From positions 1,018,237 to 1,082,236 of the forward strand of contig NZ_LT592171.1 in NCBI RefSeq assembly GCF_900088825.1: a stretch of DNA of 64,000 nucleotides. The letters run 5' to 3'. The notes under the pieces were generated by a model, which saw nothing but the letters and a program-made list of their open reading frames with translations, made no database searches and was not told where the DNA came from. Below are positions 1 to 8,529 of this stretch, piece by piece. Every line of letters starts with the position of its first letter. Positions within the stretch are counted from its first letter, which is position 1. The translations under genes were made by a program, and so were the position numbers. This DNA comes from Thiomonas delicata. GTDB taxonomy: Bacteria > Pseudomonadota > Gammaproteobacteria > Burkholderiales > Burkholderiaceae_C.

Positions 1-2745
1 TCGGCCAGGCCGGTGGCGGTGGACCTCGATACGGCGCTCGACCGCGACCTGGGCCTCGACAGCCTGGCGCGGGTGGAGTTGCTGATGCGCATCGAGCGTG
101 CCTTCGGCCGCCGCCTGCCCGAGGCGCTGCTCGCCCAGGCGCAAACTCCGCGTGATTTGCTGGCCGCCCTGCAGTTGGCCCCCGATCAGGCTGCGCCCCT
201 GGCCCGTGCCCATTCGGCAACGCAAGAGGCAATGCACGACCCAGCGGACCGCCCGGTCCACGCCACGACACTGCTCGAGATGCTGGACTGGCATGTCCGG
301 CGCCACCCCGACCGCATCCAACTGGTACTGCTGTCCGACATGGGTGAAACCCCGTTCACCTATACCGAGCTGCTGCGCGGTGCCCGCACGGTCGCGGCGC
401 GGCTGCAGCAGCTGGGGGTGACGCCGCAGCAGACCGTGGCCATCATGCTGCCGACCTGCGCCGATTACTTTTTCAGCTACTTCGGCATCCTGCTGGCCGG
501 AGCGGTGCCGGTGCCGATTTATCCGCCCACGCGCTTGTCGCAAATCGAAGACCATGTCAGGCGTCATGCGCGCATCCTGGCCAATGCCCGCGCCCAGGTG
601 CTGATCACGGTGGCCGAGGCGATGCCCGTGGCGCATTTGCTCGAAGCCCTGGTGCCCGGTCTGCGCGGTGTCATCACGCCGCAGCACGCGACGCAGGGGC
701 TTGCGGCGTGGCAGCCGGTGCCGGTGCTGGCGGGTGACATCGCCTTCATCCAGTACACCTCCGGCAGTACCGGCGACCCGAAGGGCGTGGCGCTGACCCA
801 TGCCAATCTGCTGGCGAATATCCGCGCCATCGGCGAAGTGCTGCAACTCACCACCGACGACGTGTTCGTCAGCTGGCTGCCGCTGTACCACGACATGGGT
901 TTGATCGGCGCCTGGCTGTGCAGCCTGTACACCGGCAACCGCCTGGTGGTGATGTCGCCGCTGGCGTTTTTGCTGCGCCCGCAGGACTGGCTGTGGGCCA
1001 TCCATCGCCACCACGGCACCCACACCGCGGCGCCCAATTTCGGCTATGAACTGTGCCTGCGCCATATACGCGAGCAGGACATCGACGGGCTCGATCTGAG
1101 CAGCCTGCGCGTGGCCGCCAACGGCGCCGAGCCCGTGGGCCCGGAAACCGTCACCCGGTTCACCGAGCGCTTCGCCGCGCATGGTCTGCAGCCTCAGGCC
1201 ATGACCCCGGTGTACGGCCTGGCGGAGTCCACCGTGGCGCTGCTGATTTCAAGGCCGGAGAACATGCCGCAGGTGGACTTCGTCGACCGCGTCGTGTTCG
1301 AGCGCGAGCACCGCGCCCAGCCCGCCGTCTACCACGACCCGCACGCATTGCGCTTCATTTCCTGCGGCCATCCGCTGCCCGGTCACCGCGTGCGCCTTGT
1401 GGACGCCGCTGGCGTCGAGGTACCCGATCGCATCGAGGGCCGGCTGGAATTCCAGGGCCCATCGACCATGGCCGGCTACTACCGCAGGCCTGACGAATCC
1501 CGCAGGCTGATTCACGACGGCTGGCTCGACAGCGGCGACCGCGCTTACCGTGCCGAGGGCGAGATCTACATCACCGGGCGTGTGAAAGACATCATCATCC
1601 GCGGCGGTCGCAACCTCTACCCCCACGAGATCGAGCAGGCCGTGGGCGAGTTGCCGGGCGTGCGCAAGGGCTGTGTGGTGGCCTTCGGCAGCGCCGACCC
1701 CATCAGCGGCACCGAGCGCCTGGTGCTGCTGGCCGAAACCCGCGAAAGCGGCTCGCAGGCACGCGCGCGGCTGCGCGAGGCAGTGCAGCGGCGCGTCGTT
1801 GACGTGCTCGGCGAACCGGCCGACACCGTGGTGCTGGCGCCGCCGCATACGGTGCGCAAAACCTCCAGCGGCAAGCTGCGTCGCGCCGCCACGCGCGAGC
1901 TGTTCGAGCGCGGCGACATCGGCGCCCATTCGCGTCCAGTGTGGCGGCAGTTCGCCAGCCTGGGCTGGAATGCCGCGGCGCTGCGCGGCCGCCAAGCCGC
2001 CTCGCAGGCCGGCCACATGGCTTACGCCGCCTGGTTCTGGCTGGTGTTCGCGCTGGTGGCGCCACCAGCCTGGCTGGCCGTGGCGCTGGCCCCGGACCCG
2101 GCGCGCGCCTGGGCGCGGGCGCGGGTTGCGGCACGCCTGCTGCTGCGCGGCGCCGGGCTGAAGCTGCGCGTGCGCGGGTTGGAGGCCGTGCCGCTGCAAG
2201 CGCATATCGTCGTCGCCAACCATGCCAGCGACCTCGACGCGCTGATGCTGCTGGCGGCGCTGCCGGCGCCGCACCGCTTCGTCGCCAAGCGCGAATTGCT
2301 GCGCAATCCCGCGGTGCGCATTTTTCTGCAGAGGCTCGGCACGGTGTTCGTCGAGCGCTTCGACGCGCAACGCAGCGTGGCCGATGCTCACCACCTGACC
2401 GAGCTGGCAACGCGGGGCGTGTCGCTGTGCGTGTTTCCGGAAGGGACGTTCCGGCCCGAGCCGGGTCTGCTGGGCTTTCACCTCGGTCCCTTTGAGGCCG
2501 CGGTGCAGGCGCGCATCGCCGTGGTTCCCGCCACCCTGCAGGATACCCGCAAGGTATTGGGCGATGGTGAGCGCCTGCCGCATCACCACCCGGTCCAGCT
2601 CGATTTCGACGCACCGATCCGCGCCGCCCAAGCGCCGGTCGAACCCTTCACCGCCGCCGTGGCGCTGCGCGACGCGGCGCGTGCGGCAATGTCGCAGCGC
2701 CTGGGCGAGAAGGGGGAGGGCGCTGCCGTCGGCGCAACCCCGTGA
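1..2745 (+). CDS. ACP - fatty acyl-AMP ligase - PlsC acyltransferase fusion (5' partial)
   Basis: The reading frame is open to the left edge, so the true start lies outside; residues here count from the GTG at 13. In order: an acyl carrier protein remnant (residues 1-60) with the DSL phosphopantetheine site (GLDSL), too short at its N-terminus for a whole ACP fold; an AMP-binding adenylation domain of fatty acyl-AMP ligase type (about 80-640) with YTSGSTGDPKG at 248, YHDMG at 292, YGLAEST and the C-terminal TSSGK lysine motif; a hydrophobic segment near 680; and a PlsC-type acyltransferase (about 720-890) with NHASDLD at 736 and FPEGTF at 808. The likely role is to activate a fatty acid, load it on the fused ACP and transfer it to a lysolipid. 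E. coli Aas has the acyltransferase first; here the order is reversed. Physiological substrate unknown. Confidence 0.85.
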   Translation, partial: SARPVAVDLDTALDRDLGLDSLARVELLMRIERAFGRRLPEALLAQAQTPRDLLAALQLAPDQAAPLARAHSATQEAMHDPADRPVHATTLLEMLDWHVRRHPDRIQLVLLSDMGETPFTYTELLRGARTVAARLQQLGVTPQQTVAIMLPTCADYFFSYFGILLAGAVPVPIYPPTRLSQIEDHVRRHARILANARAQVLITVAEAMPVAHLLEALVPGLRGVITPQHATQGLAAWQPVPVLAGDIAFIQYTSGSTGDPKGVALTHANLLANIRAIGEVLQLTTDDVFVSWLPLYHDMGLIGAWLCSLYTGNRLVVMSPLAFLLRPQDWLWAIHRHHGTHTAAPNFGYELCLRHIREQDIDGLDLSSLRVAANGAEPVGPETVTRFTERFAAHGLQPQAMTPVYGLAESTVALLISRPENMPQVDFVDRVVFEREHRAQPAVYHDPHALRFISCGHPLPGHRVRLVDAAGVEVPDRIEGRLEFQGPSTMAGYYRRPDESRRLIHDGWLDSGDRAYRAEGEIYITGRVKDIIIRGGRNLYPHEIEQAVGELPGVRKGCVVAFGSADPISGTERLVLLAETRESGSQARARLREAVQRRVVDVLGEPADTVVLAPPHTVRKTSSGKLRRAATRELFERGDIGAHSRPVWRQFASLGWNAAALRGRQAASQAGHMAYAAWFWLVFALVAPPAWLAVALAPDPARAWARARVAARLLLRGAGLKLRVRGLEAVPLQAHIVVANHASDLDALMLLAALPAPHRFVAKRELLRNPAVRIFLQRLGTVFVERFDAQRSVADAHHLTELATRGVSLCVFPEGTFRPEPGLLGFHLGPFEAAVQARIAVVPATLQDTRKVLGDGERLPHHHPVQLDFDAPIRAAQAPVEPFTAAVALRDAARAAMSQRLGEKGEGAAVGATP

Positions 2746-2814
2746 TGGCTCCCGCCGCTGTCGCCTCGCCAGACGAATCCCCATTTCCCGCAAGCTCAAC
2801 CACTGCACCAGCCC

Positions 2815-3234
2815 ATGACCGACACCGCAAATGCCAATGACTCCGGGGCGAACGACGCCAGCAAGATCGATCTGCAAGCCGCCTGGATCCGTCGTTCCAC
2901 GGCCGACATCCAGGCCTTCGTCGAAGGCCTGGCCGCGCGCCTGGAGGGCGACCTTCCGGGGCAGGTGGATGTCGTGCGCAAGCGCGACGGCCTGTTCGCC
3001 AAGGCCAGCCATGTGCAGAGCATCGTGGTGCGGACCGAGGACTTCCATTACCTGCTCGACAAACAGCCCTCAGGCGTGCGCACGCAGCGGGCCAGGGTGG
3101 TGGGCGGCGTCATCCTCAAGCGCGAGGACCTGAGTCTGGCGGCATGGATGGAAAACCTGCTTGCCGCCTTGTTCTCGCAGTCCGGCGAGTTGCAGCATGC
3201 CAGCCAGTCGCTGCACGATTTTTTGATGAACTGA
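2815..3234 (+). CDS. conserved protein of unknown function, first gene of the YbjQ/PspA cluster
   Basis: A 139-residue soluble protein with no signal peptide or membrane segment. I do not recognise the family. The first 20 residues are low complexity; the rest looks like a compact alpha/beta domain rich in charged residues, with a long C-terminal helix (WMENLLAAL onward). It starts 69 bases after the acyl ligase and ends 24 bases before the next gene, in the same direction as the YbjQ-like genes and pspA, so it is probably cotranscribed with them and acts with them at the envelope. No clear Shine-Dalgarno is visible before the ATG. The coding call rests on frame length, codon use and context; the function is unknown. 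Confidence 0.7.
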   Translation: MTDTANANDSGANDASKIDLQAAWIRRSTADIQAFVEGLAARLEGDLPGQVDVVRKRDGLFAKASHVQSIVVRTEDFHYLLDKQPSGVRTQRARVVGGVILKREDLSLAAWMENLLAALFSQSGELQHASQSLHDFLMN

Positions 3235-3258
3235 ACCCGCACACCACAGGAGAGCCGC

Positions 3259-4279
3259 ATGTCGATCTGGGATCAACTCAAGCAACGCCTCGAGGATGTG
3301 GCGCAGGACGCGCGGCATGCGGTGGACGGGCTGACATCCACCGCCCGCAATCTGGCGGCTCCGCGCGGCCTCACGCCCGACGAAGTGGCGCGGCAACAGG
3401 CCTGGGCCGAGGCCCTGCCGCATGCCGACCTGCCCGCTTTCGTCAGGGCGAGGTTGGGTGCCACGGCGCGGCGCGAGCTGCCCTGGATCAGTACCGCGAC
3501 CCCAGCCGAGATGCTGGCGCAACGCAGCCACGGCATCGAGCCCGTGGGCACGGTCACGGGCAATTGCTGGTATCACTTCGGCTATTCCTGGTCCGACGGG
3601 CAGTACGACGGCTGGCACCGGGCCATCGACCGCCTGCGCCTGGAAGCCACATTCCTGGGTGCGAATGCCGTGGTGGACGTGCAGCTCCACGGGCAGCGCG
3701 GGCAGAACCCGACCGACATGGACTATGCCCTGAGCGGCACCGCGGTGCGCATCCGCGGCCTGCCGCCGTCGATCGAGCCGGCGCTGGCCACGGTGTCGGC
3801 GCTGCATTTCGTGCGCCTGCTGGACGACGGCGCGGTGCCGGTGGGCATCGCCATCGGCGCCCACTTCGACTGGTACATCGCCGGGGCGCAGTCCTATGCA
3901 AGCCTTGCCCCTTATGGCCGGCAGGGCTTCAGGCCCGGGCTTGGCTATGGCGGCGGTTATGGCAACGCTGGCGTCGGCAATCCGTGGATGAATGCGGAAC
4001 TCACCGACCTTTCGGCCTTTCAGCAGCATGTGCGGCGCAGCGCTGGAGCATTTGCGCAGCGACGGCCAGCGCCTGCAGGCCTCGGTGCTGGCGCACACGC
4101 AGTATTCCGAGCTGTTCCGCGAAGAGGGCGGCAACGAGGAGCCGCCGCGCTACCTCTGCCGTCACATCGCCATCGGCACGGCCGTGGCTTACGACCGCGG
4201 CCGCCTGCCCAAGGTCAGCCTGAGGCCGACGTTCAGTCTGGCCGACCGCCAACTCGAAGTCCCGCCGACTCAGCCTTGA
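3259..4279 (+). pseudogene. YbjQ-like (heavy-metal-binding family) protein, frameshifted
   Basis: It starts at an ATG preceded by AGGAG. The first 260 codons encode one clear YbjQ-like module (about residues 62-170, ending in a SGTAVRI strand) with GNCWYH at 101-106, then a second, weaker module. Near 4033-4050 the meaningful frame shifts by one base: the original frame becomes an Arg/Ala/Pro-rich shadow that runs into the next gene, while the second frame continues sensibly (ALEHLRSDGQRLQ, then HIAIGTAVAY, the YbjQ C-terminal signature) and stops at 4279. One extra base around CGCAGCGCTGG would explain it. It is either a sequencing error or a genuine broken gene. YbjQ proteins form pentameric rings of unsettled biochemical role. 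Confidence 0.65.
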
Positions 4280-4323
4280 ATCCAGCCTCCACCCCAGCCT
4301 TCATCCCAGCCGGACGACCCATC

Positions 4324-5169
4324 ATGACAGCTACGACCGAACACCTAGAACAAGCCGCCGAGCAGCTCGCTCCGCATGCCGTGGAACGTCTCAAGGGCTT
4401 GCGCTCGCAGGGCAGCCACGAAGGCATTTTCACCTCCGACTTGTCGGTGAATGAATTCGTCATGGTGCGCCAGGCCGGCTTCGAGCCGCTGGGCCTGGTG
4501 GTCGGTTCCTGCGTCTACCACCTCGGCATCCAGTACGGCCAATGGTCGACGAATATGGAAATGGACGTGCTGTCGCAGGCCATGTACCAGGCGCGCGAAC
4601 TGGCCATGAGTCGCATGGAGCAAGAGGCGATCCTGCTGCGGGCCGACGGCGTGGTCGGCCTGCGGCTGGAGGTCAAGCGCATGGAATGGGACAAGGACAT
4701 TCTGGAGTTCATGGCCATCGGCACGGCCATTGCGCACCGCACCGGCGATCCCGGTTTCAAAGGCGTCGGCGGCAAACCTTTCACCTCCGACCTGTCGGGC
4801 CAGGACTTCTGGATGCTGCTGAAGTCCGGCTACCGGCCGATGGAAATGGTGATGGGCTCCTGCGTCTACCACGTCGCCCACCAGGGCGCACTGCGCTCGC
4901 TCGGCAATATCGGCAACAACGTCGAACTGGTGCAGTTCACCCAGGCCATGTACGACGCCCGCGAACTGGCGATGGAGCGTATGCAGCACGAGGCTGCGGC
5001 GGCGCAGGCCGATGGCGTGACCGGGGTGCAACTGCACGAAGGCTCGCATAACTGGCAGCCGCATGTCATCGAGTTCTTCGCCATCGGCACCGCGGTGAAG
5101 GCGATGGACAAGGCCGACGCCATGGTGGATGCGCTCAACCCCCAACTCGTCATGCCAGTCAACGACTGA
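4324..5169 (+). CDS. tandem YbjQ-like domain protein with CxYH motifs
   Basis: This 281-residue protein carries two copies of a YbjQ-like module (about 36-138 and 153-268). Each begins with SDLS and a short helix, has a GSCVYH motif (C63/H66 and C180/H183), a long helix with ARELAM, and ends in an IGTA strand. Ordinary YbjQ proteins are about 105-110 residues and, as far as I recall, lack this Cys-x-Tyr-His motif, which could bind a metal or a thiol-reactive ligand. There is no signal peptide, so it is cytoplasmic. The ATG at 4324 was chosen because upstream in-frame codons are the shadow of the frameshifted neighbour. It lies 30 bases before pspA, which suggests membrane stress work. Confidence 0.75.
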   Translation: MTATTEHLEQAAEQLAPHAVERLKGLRSQGSHEGIFTSDLSVNEFVMVRQAGFEPLGLVVGSCVYHLGIQYGQWSTNMEMDVLSQAMYQARELAMSRMEQEAILLRADGVVGLRLEVKRMEWDKDILEFMAIGTAIAHRTGDPGFKGVGGKPFTSDLSGQDFWMLLKSGYRPMEMVMGSCVYHVAHQGALRSLGNIGNNVELVQFTQAMYDARELAMERMQHEAAAAQADGVTGVQLHEGSHNWQPHVIEFFAIGTAVKAMDKADAMVDALNPQLVMPVND

Positions 5170-5199
5170 AGCCCGTTCAACCGCTCAGGAGAAATCACC

Positions 5200-5904
5200 A
5201 TGTCCATGTTCAAGCACGCCGCCGAAATCCTGGAAGCCAGGGTCAACACCTTCCTCAACCGCGCCGACGATCCGGCGCAGACCCTGGACCTGTCTTACGA
5301 AAAAATGATCACCACGTTGCAGGACACCAAGCGCCAGCTGGCCGACGTGATCACCGAGCGCATCTCGCTGGAAAACCAGATGGCTGCGGCCAAGCGCGAC
5401 AGCGACAAGGCCGAGGCCGATGCCCGCATGGCGTTGCAGGCCCAGCGCGAAGATCTGGCGCGTGCCGCGCTGACTGAGAAGCAGACCGCGCAGCAGAAAA
5501 TCGCCGCGCTGCAACAGGCGCACGACAGCATTGCGACACAGGCGGAAAAACTCACCGCTTACGAGACCAAACTGCAGGATCACATCGAGCAATTCCGTAC
5601 CCAGAAAGAGGTGATGAAAACCCAGATGGCCGCGGCTGCAGCCGAAGTCGGCGTGTCCGAATCGCTCTCCGGCCTCGGCACGGGCCTCGCCGATGCAGGC
5701 GACGCCATGCGTCGCGCGCAGGACAAAACGGCCCAAATGCAGTCCAAGGCCGAGGCGATGGAAGGCATGGCCGAGGCCGGCATCCTCAGCGACCCGCTGG
5801 ACGCGCGCGACAGTACCGAAAAGGAGCTCGACAAGCTGCGCAGCACCACCGGCGTCGATGCCGATCTGGCGAGACTCAAGGCCGAGATCGCGGCCCCCAA
5901 ATAA
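5200..5904 (+). CDS. pspA: PspA/IM30 family membrane-stress protein
   Basis: The 234-residue protein has the PspA plan: a short amphipathic N-terminal helix, the family-typical segment around EARVNTFLNRADDP, then long coiled-coil helices rich in Ala, Gln, Lys and Glu up to about residue 150, and a looser C-terminal helix. PspA/IM30 proteins polymerise on the inner face of the cytoplasmic membrane and stabilise it under stress. The start follows a good Shine-Dalgarno (CAGGAGA). It is the last gene of the YbjQ cluster and converges on the sugar kinase. No pspF, pspB or pspC partner is present, so this is a PspA of the non-enterobacterial, YbjQ-linked type. Confidence 0.85.
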   Translation: MSMFKHAAEILEARVNTFLNRADDPAQTLDLSYEKMITTLQDTKRQLADVITERISLENQMAAAKRDSDKAEADARMALQAQREDLARAALTEKQTAQQKIAALQQAHDSIATQAEKLTAYETKLQDHIEQFRTQKEVMKTQMAAAAAEVGVSESLSGLGTGLADAGDAMRRAQDKTAQMQSKAEAMEGMAEAGILSDPLDARDSTEKELDKLRSTTGVDADLARLKAEIAAPK

Positions 5905-5941
5905 GAGCCTGGGCCTGCGATTTGCCGCCCGGGTCTGAAGT

Positions 5942-7225
5942 TCAGTCGCCGTGGAAAGCGCCAGGGTCAGGCGATGGCAGCAGCCGCGTTCCCCGCAACG
6001 CCAGCCGCGCCGCGCCGAAGGCGGCCTGGGTGTGTGGAACGAGGTGGACGGGCAGGCCGAGTGCGCGCTCGCGCAGCCGGGTCCATGCCGGGTTGCGGGC
6101 GCCGCCACCCGTGGTGAAAACCGCGGCAGCTGGCGTGGCGCCGAGTTCGGCGAGCTTGCGGTAGCCGGCGGCCTCGATGCCGGCAAGCGCCTGCAGCAGG
6201 CCGTGCAGGTAGGCGGCATCGTCGGCGGGGCGCGGCTGCAGGCGCGGCAGCAGCAGCGGGTCGCGTACGGGAAAGCGTTCGCCGGGGGCGGGCAGCGGGT
6301 AGAGGTCGAGCGGGCTGTCGGTTTCGGCGTCGATGCGGCTGCTCAGCTCCTGCAGTCGCGCGTCGGTGAACAGCTGGCGCAGCACGGCGCCGCCGGCATT
6401 GCTCGCGCCGCTGGCCAGCCACAGCGGACCGAAACGGTGCGAATACACGCCGTACTCGGGCGCGTCCACGCGGGTGGACGATAGCAGCTTGAGGCTGAGC
6501 GTGCTGCCCAGGGTGGTGACGGCCTGGCCGGGGCGGGTGGCGCCGGTGGCGATGAAACCGGCGTTGCCGTCCGTGGTGCCGGCGCGCAGCACGAGCGCCG
6601 GCGGCAGGTCGAAGCGCCGCGCGGCCGCGCGGCCGACGCGGCCGAGCTCGGTTCCGGGGGCGACGATCGCCGGCAGCAAGGCGCCGGGGGGCAGGGCGCG
6701 CACCGCGTCGGGCCAGCTCGCCGAGGCGGCGTCGGCGCCGGTTTTGAGCGCGTTGTGCCAGTCCGTGGGCGGGGCGCGGCCGAGCAGCCGGGCGGTGATC
6801 CAGTCCGCCTGGTGCATGGCGTGGACCACGCGCGGGCCGCCGTGCTCGCGCCACAGCCACAGCAGCCGGGCCAGCGCGTCCAGTTGCAGCGGACGCGGCA
6901 GGCTGCGCTCGAGTTCCAGCGCCAGGGCATGGGCGCGGGCATCGAAATACGCCAGCGCGGGGCCGACTGGTCGCAGGCCGGCATCCGTCAGCAGCACGGT
7001 GCCCGAGGTGGCGTCCACGGCGCAGAAGGCCAGCCTGGAACGCAGATCCGCAGGCAGGGCGCCGAGCAGGGTGTCGAGCGCGTCGGCCCAGTCATGCGGG
7101 CTCTGCTCGCGAGGGCGGGGGAAATCCACCTGGGCCTCGAACAGCACCTGCTCGGTGTGGTCGATGACGCAGGCGCGCGCACCGCTGGTGCCGAAGTCCA
7201 GCCCGAGGGCGGCGCCGGCTTTCAT
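5942..7225 (-). CDS. FGGY-family carbohydrate kinase
   Basis: A 427-residue sugar kinase of the actin/hexokinase fold. The N-terminal phosphate loop is GLDFGTSGARA; further signatures are the segment around TLGSTLSLK, the SNAGG turn and the C-terminal GGGARNPAW adenosine motif. The family phosphorylates pentuloses, glycerol or similar polyols; the compact length suggests a xylulokinase or ribulokinase-like enzyme, but the substrate cannot be read from the sequence. The ATG at 7225 overlaps the stop of the upstream small ORF as ATGA, and the homology starts immediately after it. No sugar transporter or isomerase lies nearby. Confidence 0.85.
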   Translation of the reverse strand: MKAGAALGLDFGTSGARACVIDHTEQVLFEAQVDFPRPREQSPHDWADALDTLLGALPADLRSRLAFCAVDATSGTVLLTDAGLRPVGPALAYFDARAHALALELERSLPRPLQLDALARLLWLWREHGGPRVVHAMHQADWITARLLGRAPPTDWHNALKTGADAASASWPDAVRALPPGALLPAIVAPGTELGRVGRAAARRFDLPPALVLRAGTTDGNAGFIATGATRPGQAVTTLGSTLSLKLLSSTRVDAPEYGVYSHRFGPLWLASGASNAGGAVLRQLFTDARLQELSSRIDAETDSPLDLYPLPAPGERFPVRDPLLLPRLQPRPADDAAYLHGLLQALAGIEAAGYRKLAELGATPAAAVFTTGGGARNPAWTRLRERALGLPVHLVPHTQAAFGAARLALRGTRLLPSPDPGAFHGD

Positions 7226-7497
7226 GGCATGGGCGCGGCGACGCCCGGATCGCTGAACACCGCGCGGCCCATCTCGTGGCACCAGAAGCAGGCGTAGAAC
7301 CCCACGGTGACGAAGATCGCCGCGTCGGGGGAAGTCGCCGAAGCCGCGACCAAGGCGGGCGCCGCGCGCAGCGGGGCCGCTGCCAGGGCTGCGGCGGGAA
7401 CGCGCGCAAACAAGCGCGCGCCGCCGCGCAAGCCGTGGCGATGACGCCAGGCTTCGTGCCTGCGCAGGGGAATCGGCCGGATCGGGGGAAATGCCAT
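7222..7497 (-). CDS. small protein of unknown function, translationally coupled to the sugar kinase
   Basis: A 91-residue frame that begins at an ATG (MAFPPIRPIP) and ends in an ATGA overlap with the kinase. The first half is Arg/Ala-rich and looks like shadow sequence, but the C-terminal part contains a hydrophobic stretch ending in FYACFWCHEMG, with two cysteines and a histidine close together. I do not recognise it. The ATGA overlap and placement between promoter and kinase favour a real gene; the biased composition argues against. A further in-frame ATG lies at 7545, overlapping the likely promoter. Confidence 0.4.
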   Translation of the reverse strand: MAFPPIRPIPLRRHEAWRHRHGLRGGARLFARVPAAALAAAPLRAAPALVAASATSPDAAIFVTVGFYACFWCHEMGRAVFSDPGVAAPMP

Positions 7498-7559
7498 CCG
7501 CGGATTATGGATGGTCCGTGCACCTAAACTCCGCAGGTTTTCCATGAGTCGTCGACACG

Positions 7560-8030
7560 ATGCGCACCTGCGAGATTCCCGATTTCGGCACCCTGCACCT
7601 GGACCACCTGGTGCTGGATTTCAACGGCACCCTGGCCGTCGACGGTTTGCTGCTGCCTGGCGTGGCCGAGCGGCTTGCCGCGCTCGCCGCGGACATGACC
7701 CTGCATGTGGTGAGCGGCGACACCAATGGCACGGCCGGGGCGCAACTGCACGGCGTGGACTGCAAGCTGTTCGTGCTGCCGCATGCCGAGCAGGCGCGCC
7801 TCAAGCGCGACTACGTTCTGGCGCTGGGCGCGGCCGGCGTGGCCGCCATCGGCAACGGGCGCAACGACGCACGCATGCTCCACAGCGCCGCCCTGGGCAT
7901 TGCCGTGCTGGGCGAGGAGGGTTGCGCCGCCCAGGCCCTGGCGGCGGCCGACGTGCTGGCCCGCTCGATCACCGACGCGCTCGACCTGCTGCTCCATCCC
8001 AAGCGTCTGCTGGCGACCTTGCGGGCCTGA
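7560..8030 (+). CDS. HAD-superfamily hydrolase, soluble P-type ATPase-like
   Basis: A 156-residue protein with a minimal HAD fold and no cap domain. Motif I is DFNGT at 20-24, with the nucleophile D20 but Asn at the position that is usually the second Asp. Motif II is around VVSGDTNG and motif IV is IGNGRNDARML. The layout matches the stand-alone proteins that resemble the phosphorylation domain of P-type ATPases. It is cytoplasmic, and the likely activity is phosphatase or phosphotransfer on an unknown small molecule. It is transcribed divergently from the small ORF/sugar kinase pair, with about 60 bases between them. Confidence 0.8.
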   Translation: MRTCEIPDFGTLHLDHLVLDFNGTLAVDGLLLPGVAERLAALAADMTLHVVSGDTNGTAGAQLHGVDCKLFVLPHAEQARLKRDYVLALGAAGVAAIGNGRNDARMLHSAALGIAVLGEEGCAAQALAAADVLARSITDALDLLLHPKRLLATLRA

Positions 8031-8090
8031 CGGCAGCGCTTTCGCCGCTGGGCGCCAAGCGCCGCGCCGGCTGCAGCGGCATCGCTTCGG

Positions 8091-8486
8091 TCAAGCCAGC
8101 TTCACGTCCACCTTGCGCGGCTTGGCGTGTTCCGCCTTCGGGATGCGCAGGGTCAGCACGCCGTCCTTCAGGTTGGCGTCGACGTGGTCGGCGTCCAGTT
8201 CGCGCGACAGCGTGAAACTGCGTTCCCAGCTCGCGCTGCGCATTTCGGCGTAGAACGGATCGAGTCCTTCCGGCAGTGCGATGGCGACCTCGCCGCGCAG
8301 GGTGAGGGTGTCGCCCTCCACCTGCACGTGCAGGGCTTCGCGCGGCACGCCGGGCATGTCGGCGCGCAGGGTGATGCCATCGGCATCCTCGATGATGTCC
8401 ACCGCCGGCGCCATGGGCTGGGCCTGGCGGCCGGGGTTCTGGACTTGGGTTTCGCCTTGCCGGCGTTGCACGACTTCGGTGTTCAT
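8091..8486 (-). CDS. Hsp20/alpha-crystallin family small heat shock protein (downstream copy)
   Basis: 131 residues with a complete alpha-crystallin domain: the beta-strand VDIIEDADGITLRADMPGV, the conserved LPEGLD stretch and the A-x-x-x-G-V-L motif (ANLKDGVLTLRIPK). The start at MNTEVV is supported by GGAG nine bases upstream; an in-frame ATG five codons earlier overlaps that ribosome site. Small heat shock proteins hold unfolding clients in large oligomers. It lies 43 bases behind a second hsp20 gene in the same direction, so the two are probably one heat-inducible operon. The C-terminal IxI tail motif is not obvious (ends KVDVKLA). Confidence 0.9.
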   Translation of the reverse strand: MNTEVVQRRQGETQVQNPGRQAQPMAPAVDIIEDADGITLRADMPGVPREALHVQVEGDTLTLRGEVAIALPEGLDPFYAEMRSASWERSFTLSRELDADHVDANLKDGVLTLRIPKAEHAKPRKVDVKLA

Positions 8487-8529
8487 GGTGTCGATCTCCA
8501 TAAGGCTGAGCCGCTGTGCGCGGCATGAA

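Noticed and set aside
3259..5169. A continuous 636-codon frame as a natural YbjQ fusion protein
   Set aside because: Its middle (about codons 260-355) is Arg/Pro/Ala-rich shadow sequence, while the next frame carries the expected YbjQ C-terminus with its own stop at 4279, and a new ATG with pattern match starts at 4324.
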